A DNA stretch of 64,000 nt from Streptomyces sp. NRRL B-24484 (lineage in GTDB: Bacteria; Actinomycetota; Actinomycetes; Streptomycetales; Streptomycetaceae). This document shows, in pieces, positions 20,441 to 30,006 of this stretch. The notes under the pieces were generated by a model. That model was not told the DNA's origin. It ran no database searches and was given only the letters and a program-made list of their open reading frames with translations. Made by a program: the position numbers and the translations under genes. How positions within the stretch are numbered: the first letter of the stretch is position 1; the number at the start of each line of letters is the position of its first letter. The stretch lies in contig NZ_JOAI01000036.1 of NCBI RefSeq assembly GCF_000717715.1, positions 1 to 64,000 on the forward strand, read 5' to 3'.

Positions 20441-21097
20441 ATGCCTGCCACGACGCTCACCACCCGCGCCCTGCTCCTCGACATGGACGGCACCCTGGTC
20501 AACTCGGACGCGGTGGTCGAGCGGTGCTGGCGCCGCTGGGCGGCCCGGCACGGCCTCGACGGCGACGCCGTCATGCGCGTCGTGCACGGCCGCCAGGGCC
20601 ACCTGACCATGGCCGTGCTGCTGCCCGACCGCCCGGTGGAGATCAACCTCGCCGAGAACCGGCAACTGCTGGCCGAGGAGACCGCCGACACCTACGGGGT
20701 CGTCCCCGTGCCCGGCGCCGAGGCCTTCCTGGCCGCCCTCCACGGGCAGCCCCACGCCCTCGTCACCTCGGCCGACGAACCGCTCGCCCGCGCCCGGATG
20801 GGCGCTGCCGCGCTCCCGCTGCCGGAGACGATGATCACCGCAGGCTCGGTCGGCGCCAGCAAGCCCGACCCGGAGGGCTTCCTCAAGGGCGCCGCCGCCC
20901 TCGGCTTCGCGCCCGCCGACTGCCTCGCCTTCGAGGACTCCGAGGCCGGCATCACCGCCGCCCTCGCCGCGGGCATGCCGGTGGTCGGCATCGGTCCGCG
21001 CGCCCTGCCGCACCCCGCCACCGTGCACGCCGAGGACCTGACGCAGGTCGCGGTCGCCCCGCAGCCGGACGGCTCGCTGCGGATCACCGTCGGCTGA
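20441..21097 (+). CDS. HAD-superfamily phosphatase (sugar-phosphatase-like, subfamily IA)
   Basis: A 218-residue HAD hydrolase. Motif I is LLLDMDGTLVNSD (nucleophile Asp near residue 14), motif II is LVTSAD, motif III Lys is in SVGASKPDPEGFL, and motif IV is CLAFEDSEAGI; all catalytic residues are present. The C1 cap (residues about 25-85) is like that of E. coli-type sugar and polyol phosphatases. GAGGAG precedes the ATG. Its position straight after the RibD-like reductase and deaminase genes is suggestive, because the phosphatase step of riboflavin synthesis is done by HAD enzymes of this sort, but general sugar-phosphate clearance is equally possible. Confidence 0.92.
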   Translation: MPATTLTTRALLLDMDGTLVNSDAVVERCWRRWAARHGLDGDAVMRVVHGRQGHLTMAVLLPDRPVEINLAENRQLLAEETADTYGVVPVPGAEAFLAALHGQPHALVTSADEPLARARMGAAALPLPETMITAGSVGASKPDPEGFLKGAAALGFAPADCLAFEDSEAGITAALAAGMPVVGIGPRALPHPATVHAEDLTQVAVAPQPDGSLRITVG

Positions 21098-21442
21098 GCC
21101 CGGCCGTCCCGGCCCCGGCCGGGGAACGCGGGTGTCGTCCCGGCACGTCACCTCCCGGCCCGTCACCGTGCCGTGCAGGGCGGCCAGTTCCCCGGCGTCG
21201 GCGCCATCAGGCCGGCGCGGTGCGGCACGGTGGCGCCCGGCCGGGCACTCGGCGGCCCGGCGACTCCTCCTGACGGTCGGCGACTGTCGTCGGCACCCTG
21301 TTCCGGGCCGCCCGGCGCGGCCGCCCGCCGGGTGCGGCGCGTCCGCGAGTCGTACGGTGGAGGGAGGTCGACCGGGGATCGTCGGCCCCTCGCTCCGTGC
21401 CCGGGCCGCCCCAGGGGGTCGGCACGGTCAGGAGCTTCTGTC
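21098..21442. other. Intergenic region upstream of the FAD-linked oxidase
   Basis: A 345-bp gap with high GC and no supported gene. A TACGGT element at 21353-21358 could be the -10 box for the oxidase on the plus strand. Short repeats of the kind CGGCGC/GCGCCG occur but make no single strong hairpin. Confidence 0.4.
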
Positions 21443-22813
21443 ATGGGCACCAAGACGATCGAGGAACTGGCGGGCGCCGTCCACGGGAGTGTGGTCGGGC
21501 CCGGCGACGAGGACTACGACGAGGCCCGCAAGGTCTACAACGCGATGATCGACCGCAAGCCGGCGGCCGTGGTGCGCTGCGCCAACGCCGGCGACGTGAT
21601 GGCGGCGGTCGACTTCGCCAGGAACAACGGGATGCCGCTGGCCGTCCGCGGCGGCGCGCACAGCGTCCCCGGGTACGGCACCTGCGACGGCGGCGTGGTC
21701 GCGGACCTCACCGGCATGCGCGGCGTCCGGGTCGACCCCGTCCGCCGCACCGCCCGGGTGGACGGCGGCGCCACGCTCGCCGACCTCAACGCGGCCACCT
21801 ACCCCTTCGGACTCGCCGTCACCGGCGGGATCATCTCCACCACCGGCGTCGGCGGACTCACCCTCGGCGGCGGATTCGGCTACCTCGCCCGCAAATTGGG
21901 CCTGACCTGCGACAACCTGCTGTCCGCGGACGTGGTCACCGCCGACGGCCGGCTGCGGGTCGTCAACGAGAAGGAGGAGCCGGACCTCTTCTGGGCCCTG
22001 CGCGGCGGCAGCGGCAACTTCGGCGCGGTCACCTCCTTCGAGTTCAGGCTCGGCCCGGTCAAGGACGTCTTCGGCGGTCCGATGCTCTTCGAACTGGACC
22101 ACGCCGAGGCCGTGCTGAAGCGGTACCGCGAGTACATCACCGAGGCCCCGGAGGAGCTCGGCGTCTTCCCCGGCTTCCAGATCGCCCCGCCGCTGCCGTT
22201 CATCCCGGAGGAGCGGCACGGCGACACCTTCGTCCTCGTGGTGGCCTGCTGGGCGGGCCCGCCGGAGGAAGCCGAAGCGGCGATCCGGCCGATGCGCGAG
22301 GTCGCGCCGCGGGTCGCGGAGATGGTCGGCCCGATGCCGTACCCCGCGCTCAACAGCGCCTTCGACCCGCTGGTGCCGCCGGGCCTGCAGCACTACTGGA
22401 AGGGCGTCTTCTCGACCGAGCTCACCGACGACGCGATCGCAGCCCACCTGGAACACGGGCCGAAGGTGCCGAGCATGAGCTCCACCATGCACATCTACTC
22501 GATCAACGGGGCCTGCCACCGGGTGCCGCCGGAGGCGACGGCCTTCGCCCACCGCGAGGCCACCTTCGCCACCGTGATCGCGGGCATGTGGCCCGACCCG
22601 GCCGAGAACACGGCCAACACCGCCTGGGTGCGCGACTACTACACCGCCGTCGCCCCGCACTCCGAGGCCGGCGGCTACGTCAACTTCATGGCCGACGACG
22701 ACCAGCACCGGGCCGCCGACAACTACGGCTCCAGCTACGCCCGGCTGGTGGAGGTCAAGCGGGCCTACGACCCCGGCAACCTGTTCCGGGTCAACCACAA
22801 CATCAAGCCGTAG
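21443..22813 (+). CDS. FAD-linked oxidase, berberine-bridge/reticuline oxidase-like
   Basis: A 456-residue flavoprotein. The FAD-binding domain (about 35-210) contains the His-bearing motif RGGAHSVPGYGTCDGG near residue 70, whose His is the usual covalent attachment point for FAD. STTGVGGLTLGGGFGYLARKLGLTCDNLLSADVVTADG follows. The C-terminal BBE domain ends in NYGSSYARLVEVKRAYDPGNLFRVNHNIKP, a family signature. The Cys that forms the second flavin bond in plant BBE enzymes (in the GxCPTVG loop) is replaced by Ile/Ser here, so attachment is probably single. Cytosolic, since no signal peptide is seen. Substrate unknown; relatives oxidise sugars, alcohols or natural-product intermediates. Confidence 0.92.
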   Translation: MGTKTIEELAGAVHGSVVGPGDEDYDEARKVYNAMIDRKPAAVVRCANAGDVMAAVDFARNNGMPLAVRGGAHSVPGYGTCDGGVVADLTGMRGVRVDPVRRTARVDGGATLADLNAATYPFGLAVTGGIISTTGVGGLTLGGGFGYLARKLGLTCDNLLSADVVTADGRLRVVNEKEEPDLFWALRGGSGNFGAVTSFEFRLGPVKDVFGGPMLFELDHAEAVLKRYREYITEAPEELGVFPGFQIAPPLPFIPEERHGDTFVLVVACWAGPPEEAEAAIRPMREVAPRVAEMVGPMPYPALNSAFDPLVPPGLQHYWKGVFSTELTDDAIAAHLEHGPKVPSMSSTMHIYSINGACHRVPPEATAFAHREATFATVIAGMWPDPAENTANTAWVRDYYTAVAPHSEAGGYVNFMADDDQHRAADNYGSSYARLVEVKRAYDPGNLFRVNHNIKP

Positions 22814-22858
22814 CCATAGCCATATCCGCGGCCGCGGGCGCGGGCGCAGCAGCGGCCG

Positions 22859-24088
22859 TCAGCCGAGGACGGCGCCGGCCAGCTGCATGATGACCGGGGC
22901 CTCGGCGCCGTCCAGGCCGGTCGGGTTGAGCGAGTAGACGACCGTCCGGGAGAGGTCCCGGGTGGCGAACACACCGCTCGTCCAGCCCGGCCTGGAGCCG
23001 GTCTTGCCCCAGATCTCCACGCCGCCGACCTCCGTCCGCTCCAGGCCCATGCTCATGCAGGCCCGGCCGGCGTCCGGCCCGGTCTCGCAGTGGCTGCTGT
23101 GGTGGGTCGGCACGTCGGGGACGGTGAACAGCGCCTGCTGCTGGGCGGGCGGCAGCAGACGGCCGCGGAACAGCGCGGTGATGAAGCGGTCCAGGTCGGC
23201 GGCGCTGGAGATCAGCCCGCCCTCCGCCCACGGCCAGGGGCTCTGCTCGGTCACGTCCACCTGCCGCGGGGTGCCGTCCGGGCCGGGCACGGTCAGCCGG
23301 GGGCGGGCGGTGGGGTGCCGCAGCGCCGGGTCGTCCACGGCCGGCACCGAGGTGTCGTGCAGCCCGAGCGGGCGGATGATCCGCTGCTGCACCTCGTGGG
23401 CGTAGCCGTGCCCGGTGACCTTCTCGACGAGCAGGCCGGCCACGAAGGTGTTCATGCCGTTGTACTGCTGCGCGGTGCCGGGCGCGAAGGCCATCTCCTG
23501 GCCGTTCATCGTGGCCACCACGCGCTCCGGCGACCAGGACTCGAAGCGGTGGTCGACGAACCACGCGGCCGAGCCGTCGCCCCACGGGCCGTCGGCGCCG
23601 TTCGGGAGCCCGCTGGTGTGGTTCAGCAGCTGCCCGACCGCGATCGGCGGGAAGGACGCCGGCAGCAGGCCGGGCAGGTAGTGCTGGACGGGGGTGTCGA
23701 GGTCGAGGCGGTGCTCGGCGGCCAGTTGGAGCACCACCGTCGCGGTGAACACCTTGGAGATCGAGCCGATCCGGAACCGCCCGTCGGCGTCCGGGGCCCG
23801 GCCGGTGGCCGGGTCGCCGATGCCGCCCACCGCGTCCAGCCGGCCGGCGCGGCCGGAGACGTGCACCAGCGCCCCGGACACCTCGGCGGTCGGCAGCCCG
23901 GCGAGCACCCGGCGGACGGCGGCCCGGTCCAGCGGCGGCACCGGGGCGGTGGCCTGCACCTGCACCGCGGCGGTGGGCCGCGGGGCGGCCGAGGCGGGAC
24001 CGGCCGCCGTGCCCACGGCCAACGCGGCGAGCACCGCTCCGGCGGCGGCAACGGCGGTCCAACGGGTACGGCGCACAACTGCGGTCAC
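22859..24088 (-). CDS. Secreted serine hydrolase, beta-lactamase/D-Ala-D-Ala carboxypeptidase family (class C type)
   Basis: A 409-residue exported protein. GTG 24088 follows AGGAG and opens a Sec signal peptide (RRTRWTAVAAAGAVLAALAVGTAAGPASA). The three class C motifs are present: SxxK in RIGSISKVFTA (Ser near residue 110), YxN in QQYNGMNTF, and the KTG box in EIWGKTGSRPG. The NHTSGLPN segment is common to this family. It probably acts on D-alanyl peptides in the wall or on an ester/amide; a true antibiotic-resistance role is not indicated. It faces the FAD-oxidase gene convergently with a 45-bp gap. Confidence 0.93.
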   Translation of the reverse strand: MTAVVRRTRWTAVAAAGAVLAALAVGTAAGPASAAPRPTAAVQVQATAPVPPLDRAAVRRVLAGLPTAEVSGALVHVSGRAGRLDAVGGIGDPATGRAPDADGRFRIGSISKVFTATVVLQLAAEHRLDLDTPVQHYLPGLLPASFPPIAVGQLLNHTSGLPNGADGPWGDGSAAWFVDHRFESWSPERVVATMNGQEMAFAPGTAQQYNGMNTFVAGLLVEKVTGHGYAHEVQQRIIRPLGLHDTSVPAVDDPALRHPTARPRLTVPGPDGTPRQVDVTEQSPWPWAEGGLISSAADLDRFITALFRGRLLPPAQQQALFTVPDVPTHHSSHCETGPDAGRACMSMGLERTEVGGVEIWGKTGSRPGWTSGVFATRDLSRTVVYSLNPTGLDGAEAPVIMQLAGAVLG

Positions 24089-24289
24089 GACGCGATCTCC
24101 TGACGTCCGGTCATCACGGGCCGGGCCACCCGGCCCCGCACAGGAGTCTTGCGAAACCGGCTCCCGGATCCATCGGGGACGAACCCCCACCCGCCCCCGA
24201 TCCCGCACCCGGGACAACCCCGATCCGACCCGGGCGCCCCTCCGGGACGGAGGACCGCCGCACCCGGCCGACCGGAACCGGAACCGGCG

Positions 24290-24321
24290 AAGGGGCCGGC
24301 TCCCGGAGGAGCCGGCCCCTT
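24290..24321 (-). terminator. Terminator of ychF
   Basis: A 14-bp perfect inverted repeat (AAGGGGCCGGCTCC / its complement) with loop CGGA, followed on either strand by a short run of T or A. It lies 45 bp past the ychF stop codon. Confidence 0.85.
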
Positions 24322-24366
24322 GCGGGCCGCAGGTCCGCCGCGCACCCGGCGCGGCGTCGGAGCGGG

Positions 24367-25440
24367 TCAGACGTTGAAGCGGAACTCCACCACGTCGCCG
24401 TCCTGCATGACGTACTCCTTGCCCTCGATGCGGGCCTTGCCCTTGCTGCGGGCCTCGGCGATGGAGCCGGTCTCGACCAGGTCGCCGAAGGAGATGACCT
24501 CCGCCTTGATGAAGCCCTTCTGGAAGTCGGTGTGGATGACACCGGCGGCCTCGGGGGCGGTGGCGCCCTTCTTGATCGTCCAGGCCCGGGTCTCCTTGGG
24601 GCCGGCGGTCAGGTAGGTCTGCAGGCCGAGGGTCTCGAAGCCGACCCGGGCGAGGGTGGCGAGGCCGGGCTCGTCCTGGCCCATGGACTGGAGCAGCTCC
24701 AGCGCCTCCTCGTCGTCGAGCTCGATCAGCTCGGACTCGATCTTGGCGTTCAGGAAGATCGCCTCGGCGGGGGCGACCAGGGCGCGCTGGGCGTCCTTGA
24801 AGTCCTCGTCGGCGAGCTCGTCCTCGTCCACGTTGAAGACGTAGAGGAACGGCTTGGCGGTGAGCAGGTGCAGCTCGCGGATCGGGTGGGTGTCGAAGCC
24901 CGCCTCGAAGAGGGTCTTGCCGGTCTCCAGGATCGCCTTGGCGGCCTCGGCGGCGGCCAGCACCGGCGCGGTGTCCTTCTTGAGGCGCGCCTCCTTCTGC
25001 AGGCGCGGCAGGGCCTTCTCGACGGTCTGCAGGTCGGCGAGGATCAGCTCGGTGTGGATGGTCTCGATGTCGTCCTTGGGCGAGACCTTGCCGTCGACGT
25101 GCACCACGTCGGGGTCGGTGAAGGCGCGGACGACCTGGCAGATCGCGTCCGACTCGCGGATGTTGGCGAGGAACTTGTTGCCCAGGCCCTCGCCCTCGCT
25201 GGCGCCGCGGACGATGCCGGCGATGTCGACGAAGTCGACGGTGGCCGGGAGGATCCGCGCCGAGCCGAAGATCTCGGCGAGCTTCGCCAGCCGGGTGTCC
25301 GGGACACCGACGACGCCCACGTTGGGCTCGATGGTGGCGAACGGGTAGTTGGCCGCCAGCACGTCGTTCTTGGTCAGGGCGTTGAACAGGGTCGACTTGC
25401 CGACGTTCGGCAGGCCGACGATTCCGATCGAGAGCGACAT
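24367..25440 (-). CDS. ychF: Redox-regulated ATPase YchF (OLA1/EngD family)
   Basis: A 357-residue P-loop ATPase of the OBG-HflX group. G1 is GLPNVGKSTLFN (residues about 9-20), G3 is DIAGIVRGASEGEGLGNKFL, and the usual NKxD motif is replaced by NVDE (FLYVFNVDEDE), as is typical for this family, which prefers ATP. A central coiled-coil arm and the C-terminal TGS domain (ETRAWTIKKGATAPEAAGVIHTDFQKGFIKAEVISF) complete it. It binds ribosomes and affects oxidative-stress resistance in other bacteria. It lies at the left edge of the ychF-ppgK-ispH-xseA block. Confidence 0.98.
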   Translation of the reverse strand: MSLSIGIVGLPNVGKSTLFNALTKNDVLAANYPFATIEPNVGVVGVPDTRLAKLAEIFGSARILPATVDFVDIAGIVRGASEGEGLGNKFLANIRESDAICQVVRAFTDPDVVHVDGKVSPKDDIETIHTELILADLQTVEKALPRLQKEARLKKDTAPVLAAAEAAKAILETGKTLFEAGFDTHPIRELHLLTAKPFLYVFNVDEDELADEDFKDAQRALVAPAEAIFLNAKIESELIELDDEEALELLQSMGQDEPGLATLARVGFETLGLQTYLTAGPKETRAWTIKKGATAPEAAGVIHTDFQKGFIKAEVISFGDLVETGSIAEARSKGKARIEGKEYVMQDGDVVEFRFNV

Positions 25441-25513
25441 GAAGCGATGTCCCGTGGGCTTGGAGGGCGTGGAGCGGCCGGAGGCGGCCGATCCCCCAGT
25501 CTACGGGGCGCGC

Positions 25514-25894
25514 TCAGTCCCTCCGGTCGGGCTCCAGGAACTCCAGCCGGTTGCCGAGCGGGTCGGCGCTGTGGAAGCGGCGGCGGCCGGGGACGGAGTC
25601 GTCCCAGCGGACGGGGTGGCCGTGCTCCTCCAGCCGGGCGGCCAGCGCGTCCAGGTTGTGCACCAGGATGCCCGGGTGGGCCTTCGGCGAGGGCGCGAAG
25701 TCGGGGACGACGCCGAGGTGCACCTCGGCTCCACCGCCGCGGAACCAGCAGCCGCCCCGCGCGGCCAGCAGCGGCGGCTTGGCCAGTTCGGTCATCCCGA
25801 GCACTCCGGCCCAGAACGCCCGGCAGGCCGGCTTCGCCCCGGCCGGGACGTCGAGCTGCACGTGGTGCACCCGCTCGAAGGCGAAGTCCGTCAT
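25514..25894 (-). CDS. VOC-superfamily (glyoxalase/bleomycin-resistance-like) protein
   Basis: A 126-residue protein with one pair of beta-alpha-beta-beta-beta modules. [26 protein letters not shown] at the N-terminus and [40 protein letters not shown] in the middle match the family, with [12 protein letters not shown] at the end bearing the conserved metal-ligand Glu. GGAGGGG lies about 5 bases before ATG. Such proteins can be lyases, dioxygenases or drug-binding proteins; nothing here narrows it. Confidence 0.9.
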   Translation of the reverse strand: MTDFAFERVHHVQLDVPAGAKPACRAFWAGVLGMTELAKPPLLAARGGCWFRGGGAEVHLGVVPDFAPSPKAHPGILVHNLDALAARLEEHGHPVRWDDSVPGRRRFHSADPLGNRLEFLEPDRRD

Positions 25895-26076
25895 CGCGCC
25901 CCTCCACCGGCGACCGCTCCGGGTCACCCTCGCTCCGGTTCGTCCCCGTCCGGACCCCGTCGGGCCGGGCGCCGGGCCGCCTCGGTCGTGGACGACGCTA
26001 CCGCGCCCCCGGACACGCCCGGTCGGGAATTCCGGCATTACACACTGTGGCGATGATCGGACCGTACGTTGGGTGG

Positions 26077-26640
26077 GTGGAGCAGCAGAGCATCCGTACC
26101 CAGCCCCCCGGGCCCCGGCGGCGGCCGCCGTCCGGCGCCGACCGGGCCGCCGTTCCGAGCCCCGCCGCACCCGTCGACTCCCGGTTGCGCTCGGCGTCCG
26201 GCGGCGCGGTGGTCCGCCGGCCGCGCCTGCCGTGGGCGGGGCGCGGCCGGGAACGGACGGGGCGGCCGGCCCGGCTGACGGCGGTGGGCGCGGGCGTGGC
26301 CGCGGTCGTCGGGACGCTGCTGGTCGCCGGGGTGGACCGGATGCTGTCCGGGGGCCTCGGCGTGCTGTTCGGCCTCGGCTACCTGGTGGTCTGCTTCCAG
26401 TTGGCCGTCCGCGTCCGCTACCCCGACCTGCCGGCCGCACCGATCGCGGGGCCGATCGCGTTCGCGCTGGCGCTGGCGCTGCTGCAGCCGGTCGGTACGG
26501 CCGGCCTGACCGGCCGGGTGGTGGCGCTGGCCAGCGGGCTCGCGGTGCGCGCCGGCTGGCTGTTCGCCGGGACGGGCGTGGCAGCCGTGATCGTGGCGGC
26601 CCGGTTCGTGGCCCAGCGCCGGATCCGCCGCACCAAGTAG
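26077..26640 (+). CDS. Small integral membrane protein, DUF6542-like
   Basis: A 187-residue protein. The first 70 residues are Arg/Pro-rich and probably cytoplasmic; then come four or five membrane helices ([73 protein letters not shown]). I recall this fold being labelled DUF6542 in streptomycetes. The GTG at 26077 is chosen because TACGTT lies exactly 6 bases before it, implying a leaderless mRNA; an ATG 24 bp upstream is an alternative. It precedes ppgK, which is on the other strand. Function unknown. Confidence 0.8.
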   Translation: MEQQSIRTQPPGPRRRPPSGADRAAVPSPAAPVDSRLRSASGGAVVRRPRLPWAGRGRERTGRPARLTAVGAGVAAVVGTLLVAGVDRMLSGGLGVLFGLGYLVVCFQLAVRVRYPDLPAAPIAGPIAFALALALLQPVGTAGLTGRVVALASGLAVRAGWLFAGTGVAAVIVAARFVAQRRIRRTK

Positions 26641-26711
26641 CACCGCAGGGGTGGTCCCTTCCCGGTGCGCCCCTGGTGGTGCAGCCGCCCTGGCCAACTC
26701 GCGTGGGCGGC

Positions 26712-27458
26712 CTAACTCGCGTGGGCGGCGGCGGCCATCGCGGCGCCGACGATGCCGGCGTTGTTGCGGAGCTCGGCCGGGAGGACCTCGGCGGCGCGCT
26801 TGCGCAGCAGCGGCAGGAACTTCTCGTGCTTGCGGCTGACGCCGCCGCCGATGATCATCAGCTGCGGCGAGAAGAGCATCTCGACCAGGTCGAGGTACTC
26901 GTCGACCCGGACGGCCCACTCGGCCCAGGACAGCCCGTGCCGCTCCCTGGCGGCCGAGGAGGCGCGCCGCTCGGCGTCCTTGCCGCGCAGTTCCAGGTGG
27001 CCGAGCTCGGTGTTGGGCACCAGGGCGCCGTCGACGAAGAGCGCGCTGCCGATGCCGGTGCCGAAGGTGAGCAGCAGGACGGTGCCGCCGCGGCCGCGCC
27101 CGGCTCCGTGGGTGACCTCGGCGATGCCGGCCGCGTCCGCGTCGTTGACCACGGTGGCGGGCAGGTCGAGGGCCTCGCGGAAGAGCCCCTCGGCGTCCAT
27201 GCCGATCCAGTCCTTGTCGACGTTGGCGGCGGTGCGGGTGCGGCCGCGGACCACCACGCCGGGGAAGGTGAGGCCGACCGGTCCCTGGTGGCCGAAGTGC
27301 CGGACGACCTCGACGACCGCCTCGACCACCGCGTTCGGCGAGGACGGCTGCGGGGTGAGCACCTTGAAGCGCTCCTCGGCGAGCCCTCCCCCGGCCAGGT
27401 CGACCGGGGCGCCCTTGATCCCCGAGCCGCCGATGTCCACGCCGAATACCGTCGCCAT
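26712..27458 (-). CDS. ppgK: Polyphosphate glucokinase (ROK family)
   Basis: A 248-residue kinase that phosphorylates glucose, using polyphosphate or ATP. The N-terminal phosphate loop is [16 protein letters not shown] (residues 5-20), the catalytic Asp lies in [12 protein letters not shown], and [19 protein letters not shown] is the second phosphate motif. The [15 protein letters not shown] segment, with its basic residues, is characteristic of PpgK against ATP-only glucokinases. ATG 27458 follows GGGAGG. It lies with ispH and ychF, a conserved neighbourhood in streptomycetes. It feeds glycolysis and links polyphosphate stores to sugar metabolism. Confidence 0.95.
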   Translation of the reverse strand: MATVFGVDIGGSGIKGAPVDLAGGGLAEERFKVLTPQPSSPNAVVEAVVEVVRHFGHQGPVGLTFPGVVVRGRTRTAANVDKDWIGMDAEGLFREALDLPATVVNDADAAGIAEVTHGAGRGRGGTVLLLTFGTGIGSALFVDGALVPNTELGHLELRGKDAERRASSAARERHGLSWAEWAVRVDEYLDLVEMLFSPQLMIIGGGVSRKHEKFLPLLRKRAAEVLPAELRNNAGIVGAAMAAAAHAS

Positions 27459-27588
27459 CCCGCCGTTCCTCCCTCGAAGCGTTGTCCACAGCCTGTGCAC
27501 GGACCGCGGCCTGCGCACCAACCTACGGGCGCGGCGCCGCCCCCGCCCGCCGTGCCGTCCCTCCGGTACCCGGTGGCGGGCAGCGCGA

Positions 27589-27623
27589 AGCCCGGGCGTC
27601 CGCGGTGTGCGAACGCCCGGGCT
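27589..27623 (-). terminator. Terminator of ispH
   Basis: An 11-bp perfect inverted repeat (AGCCCGGGCGT / ACGCCCGGGCT) with a 13-base loop, 37 bp beyond the ispH stop codon. Confidence 0.7.
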
Positions 27624-27659
27624 CGGTGCGGGTCGGGGCCGCCGCGCCCCGGGCTCGGC

Positions 27660-28634
27660 TCAGAGCTTGCCGGCGGCCTCGGCGCGCAGGTCGCGGCGGA
27701 GCTCCTTGGGCAGCGAGAACTGCAGGTGCTCCTCGGCGGTCTTCACGGCCTCGACGTCGGCGTAGCCGCGCTCGGCGAGGAACTCCAGGACGCCGTCGAC
27801 GAGGATCTCGGGGACCGAGGCGCCGCTGGTCAGGCCGACGGTGGTGACGCCCTCCAGCCAGGCCTCGTCGATCTCGTCGGCGAAGTCGACCAGGTGGGCG
27901 GCCTTGGCGCCGTACTCCAGGCCGACCTCGACCAGGCGGACGGAGTTGGAGGAGTTCTTGGAGCCGACGACGATCAGCAGGTCGGTCTCGGGCGCGAGCT
28001 TCTTCACCGCGACCTGGCGGTTCTGCGTCGCGTAGCAGATGTCGTCGCTGGGCGGGCTGACCAGCAGCGGGAAGCGCTTCTGCAGTTCGCCGACGGTGGC
28101 CATGGTCTCGTCGACGGAGAGGGTGGTCTGGGAGAGCCAGACGACCTTGGACTCGTCGCGGACCTGCACGCCTGCGACGTCCTCGGCACCGTCCACCAGG
28201 TGGATGCGGTCCGGGGCCTCGCCCATCGTGCCGATGACCTCCTCGTGGCCCTCGTGGCCGACGAGCAGGATGTCGTAGCCCTCCTCGGCGAAGCGCACGG
28301 CCTCCTTGTGCACCTTGGTCACCAGGGGGCAGGTGGCGTCGATCGTGGCGAGCTTGCCGGCCTTCGCCTCGTCGTGCACGGACGGGGCGACGCCGTGCGC
28401 CGAGAAGACGACGATCGAGCCCTCGGGCACCTCCTCCGTCTCGTCGACGAAGATCGCGCCCTTCTTCTCCAGGGTCTGCACGACGTACTTGTTGTGGACG
28501 ATCTGCTTGCGGACGTAGATCGGGGCCCCGTACTGCTCCAGGGCCTTCTCCACGGCGATGACGGCGCGGTCGACGCCCGCGCAGTAGCCCCGGGGGGCGG
28601 CGAGCAGGACACGGCGCTGTGCAGTGGTGGACAT
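27660..28634 (-). CDS. ispH: 4-Hydroxy-3-methylbut-2-enyl diphosphate reductase
   Basis: A 324-residue iron-sulphur enzyme that makes IPP and DMAPP in the last step of the MEP pathway. The three cluster-binding Cys are in [13 protein letters not shown] (residue 18), [14 protein letters not shown] and [11 protein letters not shown]. Other conserved features are [30 protein letters not shown] and the [16 protein letters not shown]-terminal motif. ATG 28634 is 6 bases from a TACGAT element on the minus strand, so a leaderless transcript is likely, though GGAGCC could also serve as RBS. It is divergent from xseA. Confidence 0.98.
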   Translation of the reverse strand: MSTTAQRRVLLAAPRGYCAGVDRAVIAVEKALEQYGAPIYVRKQIVHNKYVVQTLEKKGAIFVDETEEVPEGSIVVFSAHGVAPSVHDEAKAGKLATIDATCPLVTKVHKEAVRFAEEGYDILLVGHEGHEEVIGTMGEAPDRIHLVDGAEDVAGVQVRDESKVVWLSQTTLSVDETMATVGELQKRFPLLVSPPSDDICYATQNRQVAVKKLAPETDLLIVVGSKNSSNSVRLVEVGLEYGAKAAHLVDFADEIDEAWLEGVTTVGLTSGASVPEILVDGVLEFLAERGYADVEAVKTAEEHLQFSLPKELRRDLRAEAAGKL

Positions 28635-28640
28635 GGCTCC

Positions 28641-28646
28641 ATCGTA
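28641..28646 (-). promoter_or_regulatory. -10 element of a probable leaderless ispH promoter
   Basis: TACGAT on the minus strand, separated from the ispH ATG by GGAGCC (6 bases). Confidence 0.5.
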
Positions 28647-28756
28647 CGGGCGCCCCGCCGCGGCGCCCCACGCGCAGGGGGCCGACGCGCAGGGGCGCCC
28701 CGGGCGCCGGGGCGCGCGGGCCGCCCCGGCGGGGCCGCGGCGTCAGCGTGCGGCGC

Positions 28757-28762
28757 TAGCCT
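28757..28762 (+). promoter_or_regulatory. -10 element of a probable leaderless xseA promoter
   Basis: TAGCCT followed by 7 bases and the xseA ATG; there is no purine-rich Shine-Dalgarno tract in between. Confidence 0.45.
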
Positions 28763-28769
28763 CGTGGGC

Positions 28770-29981
28770 ATGGCGAACAGCAGCTCCCCCGAGGCGCCCG
28801 TCCCGGTCGGCAAGGTGTCGGCGATGATCGGCGGTTGGATCGACCGGCTGGGCGAGGTCTGGGTCGAGGGGCAGATCGCGCAGCTGAACCGGCGCCCCGG
28901 CGCCGGGATGGTGTTCCTGACGCTGCGCGACCCTGAGCGGGACGTGTCGCTCACGGTGACCTGCTTCCGTTCGGTCTTCGAACAGGTGGCGGAGGTCGTC
29001 CAGGAGGGCTCGCGGGTCCTCGTCCACGCCAAGCCCGAGTGGTACACCGCGCGCGGCACGCTCTCGCTGCGGGCCTCGGAGATCCGGCTGGTCGGGCTCG
29101 GCGAGCTGCTGGCCCGGCTGGAGCAGCTGAAGCGCAAGCTCGGCGCGGAGGGGCTGTTCGACGCGGAGCGCAAGCGGCCGCTGCCGTTCCTGCCGCACTG
29201 CGTGGGGCTGGTGACCGGCCGCGGCTCGGCGGCCGAGCGGGACGTGCTGGAGAACGCCCGGCGGCGCTGGCCGGCCGTCCGGTTCGAGGTGCGCAACGTG
29301 CTGGTGCAGGGCCCGAACGCGGCGGCGCAGGTGGCGGGGGCCGTCCGCGAGCTGGACGAGCACCCGGAGGTGGACGTCATCGTGGTGGCCCGCGGCGGCG
29401 GCAGCGTGGAGGACCTGCTGCCGTTCTCCTCGGAGGAGCTGGTGCGCACGGTGGCGGCGGCCCGGACGCCGGTGGTCAGTGCGATCGGGCACGAGCCGGA
29501 CCAGCCGCTGCTGGACTACGTCGCCGACTTCCGGGCGTCGACGCCGACCGACGCGGCGAAGCGGGTGGTCCCGGAGGTGGGCGAGGAGCTCGCCCGGGTG
29601 CGCCAGCTGCGGGACCGCGCCCGGCGCTGCGTGGTGGGCCGGGTCGAGCGGGAGCTGCACGGGCTGGAGGGGGTGCGCAGCCGTCCGGTGCTGGCCGCAC
29701 CGCACCGCCTGGTGGCGGACCGGTCGGCGGAGGTGACGGCGCTGGCGGAGCGGTCGCGGCGGGTGCTGGGGCACCGGCTCGACCTCGCGCAGACGGACCT
29801 CGGGCACGCGCTGGCGCGGGTGGTGGCGCTGTCGCCGCTGGCGACCCTGCAGCGCGGCTACGCGGTGCTGCAGAAGGCCGACGGGGCCGTGGTGACGGAC
29901 CCGGCGCAGGTGACGGCCGGCGAGGAGCTGCACGCGCGGGTGGCGGAGGGCGGCTTCGGGGTGACGGCCGCGCCGGAGTGA
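28770..29981 (+). CDS. xseA: Exodeoxyribonuclease VII large subunit
   Basis: A 403-residue nuclease subunit. The N-terminal OB-fold (about 12-105; [37 protein letters not shown]) binds DNA, the catalytic core has [22 protein letters not shown] and the [25 protein letters not shown] motif, and [33 protein letters not shown] follows. A long coiled-coil region and the C-terminal [13 protein letters not shown] segment bind XseB. Unusually, its partner gene xseB is 2.5 kb away rather than directly downstream. Degrades single-stranded DNA in both directions. Confidence 0.97.
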   Translation: MANSSSPEAPVPVGKVSAMIGGWIDRLGEVWVEGQIAQLNRRPGAGMVFLTLRDPERDVSLTVTCFRSVFEQVAEVVQEGSRVLVHAKPEWYTARGTLSLRASEIRLVGLGELLARLEQLKRKLGAEGLFDAERKRPLPFLPHCVGLVTGRGSAAERDVLENARRRWPAVRFEVRNVLVQGPNAAAQVAGAVRELDEHPEVDVIVVARGGGSVEDLLPFSSEELVRTVAAARTPVVSAIGHEPDQPLLDYVADFRASTPTDAAKRVVPEVGEELARVRQLRDRARRCVVGRVERELHGLEGVRSRPVLAAPHRLVADRSAEVTALAERSRRVLGHRLDLAQTDLGHALARVVALSPLATLQRGYAVLQKADGAVVTDPAQVTAGEELHARVAEGGFGVTAAPE

Positions 29982-30006
29982 GCGCGGACCGGCGGCCGGG
30001 CCGGGC

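Noticed and set aside
21163..21453. A 96-residue minus-strand frame before the FAD oxidase
   Set aside because: Composition is proline/arginine/alanine low complexity, there is no RBS, and it overlaps the likely oxidase promoter.
25551..29981. A long frame running from the VOC gene into xseA
   Set aside because: Only the last 403 residues (xseA) look like a protein; the rest is antisense to ychF-side genes, ppgK and ispH.
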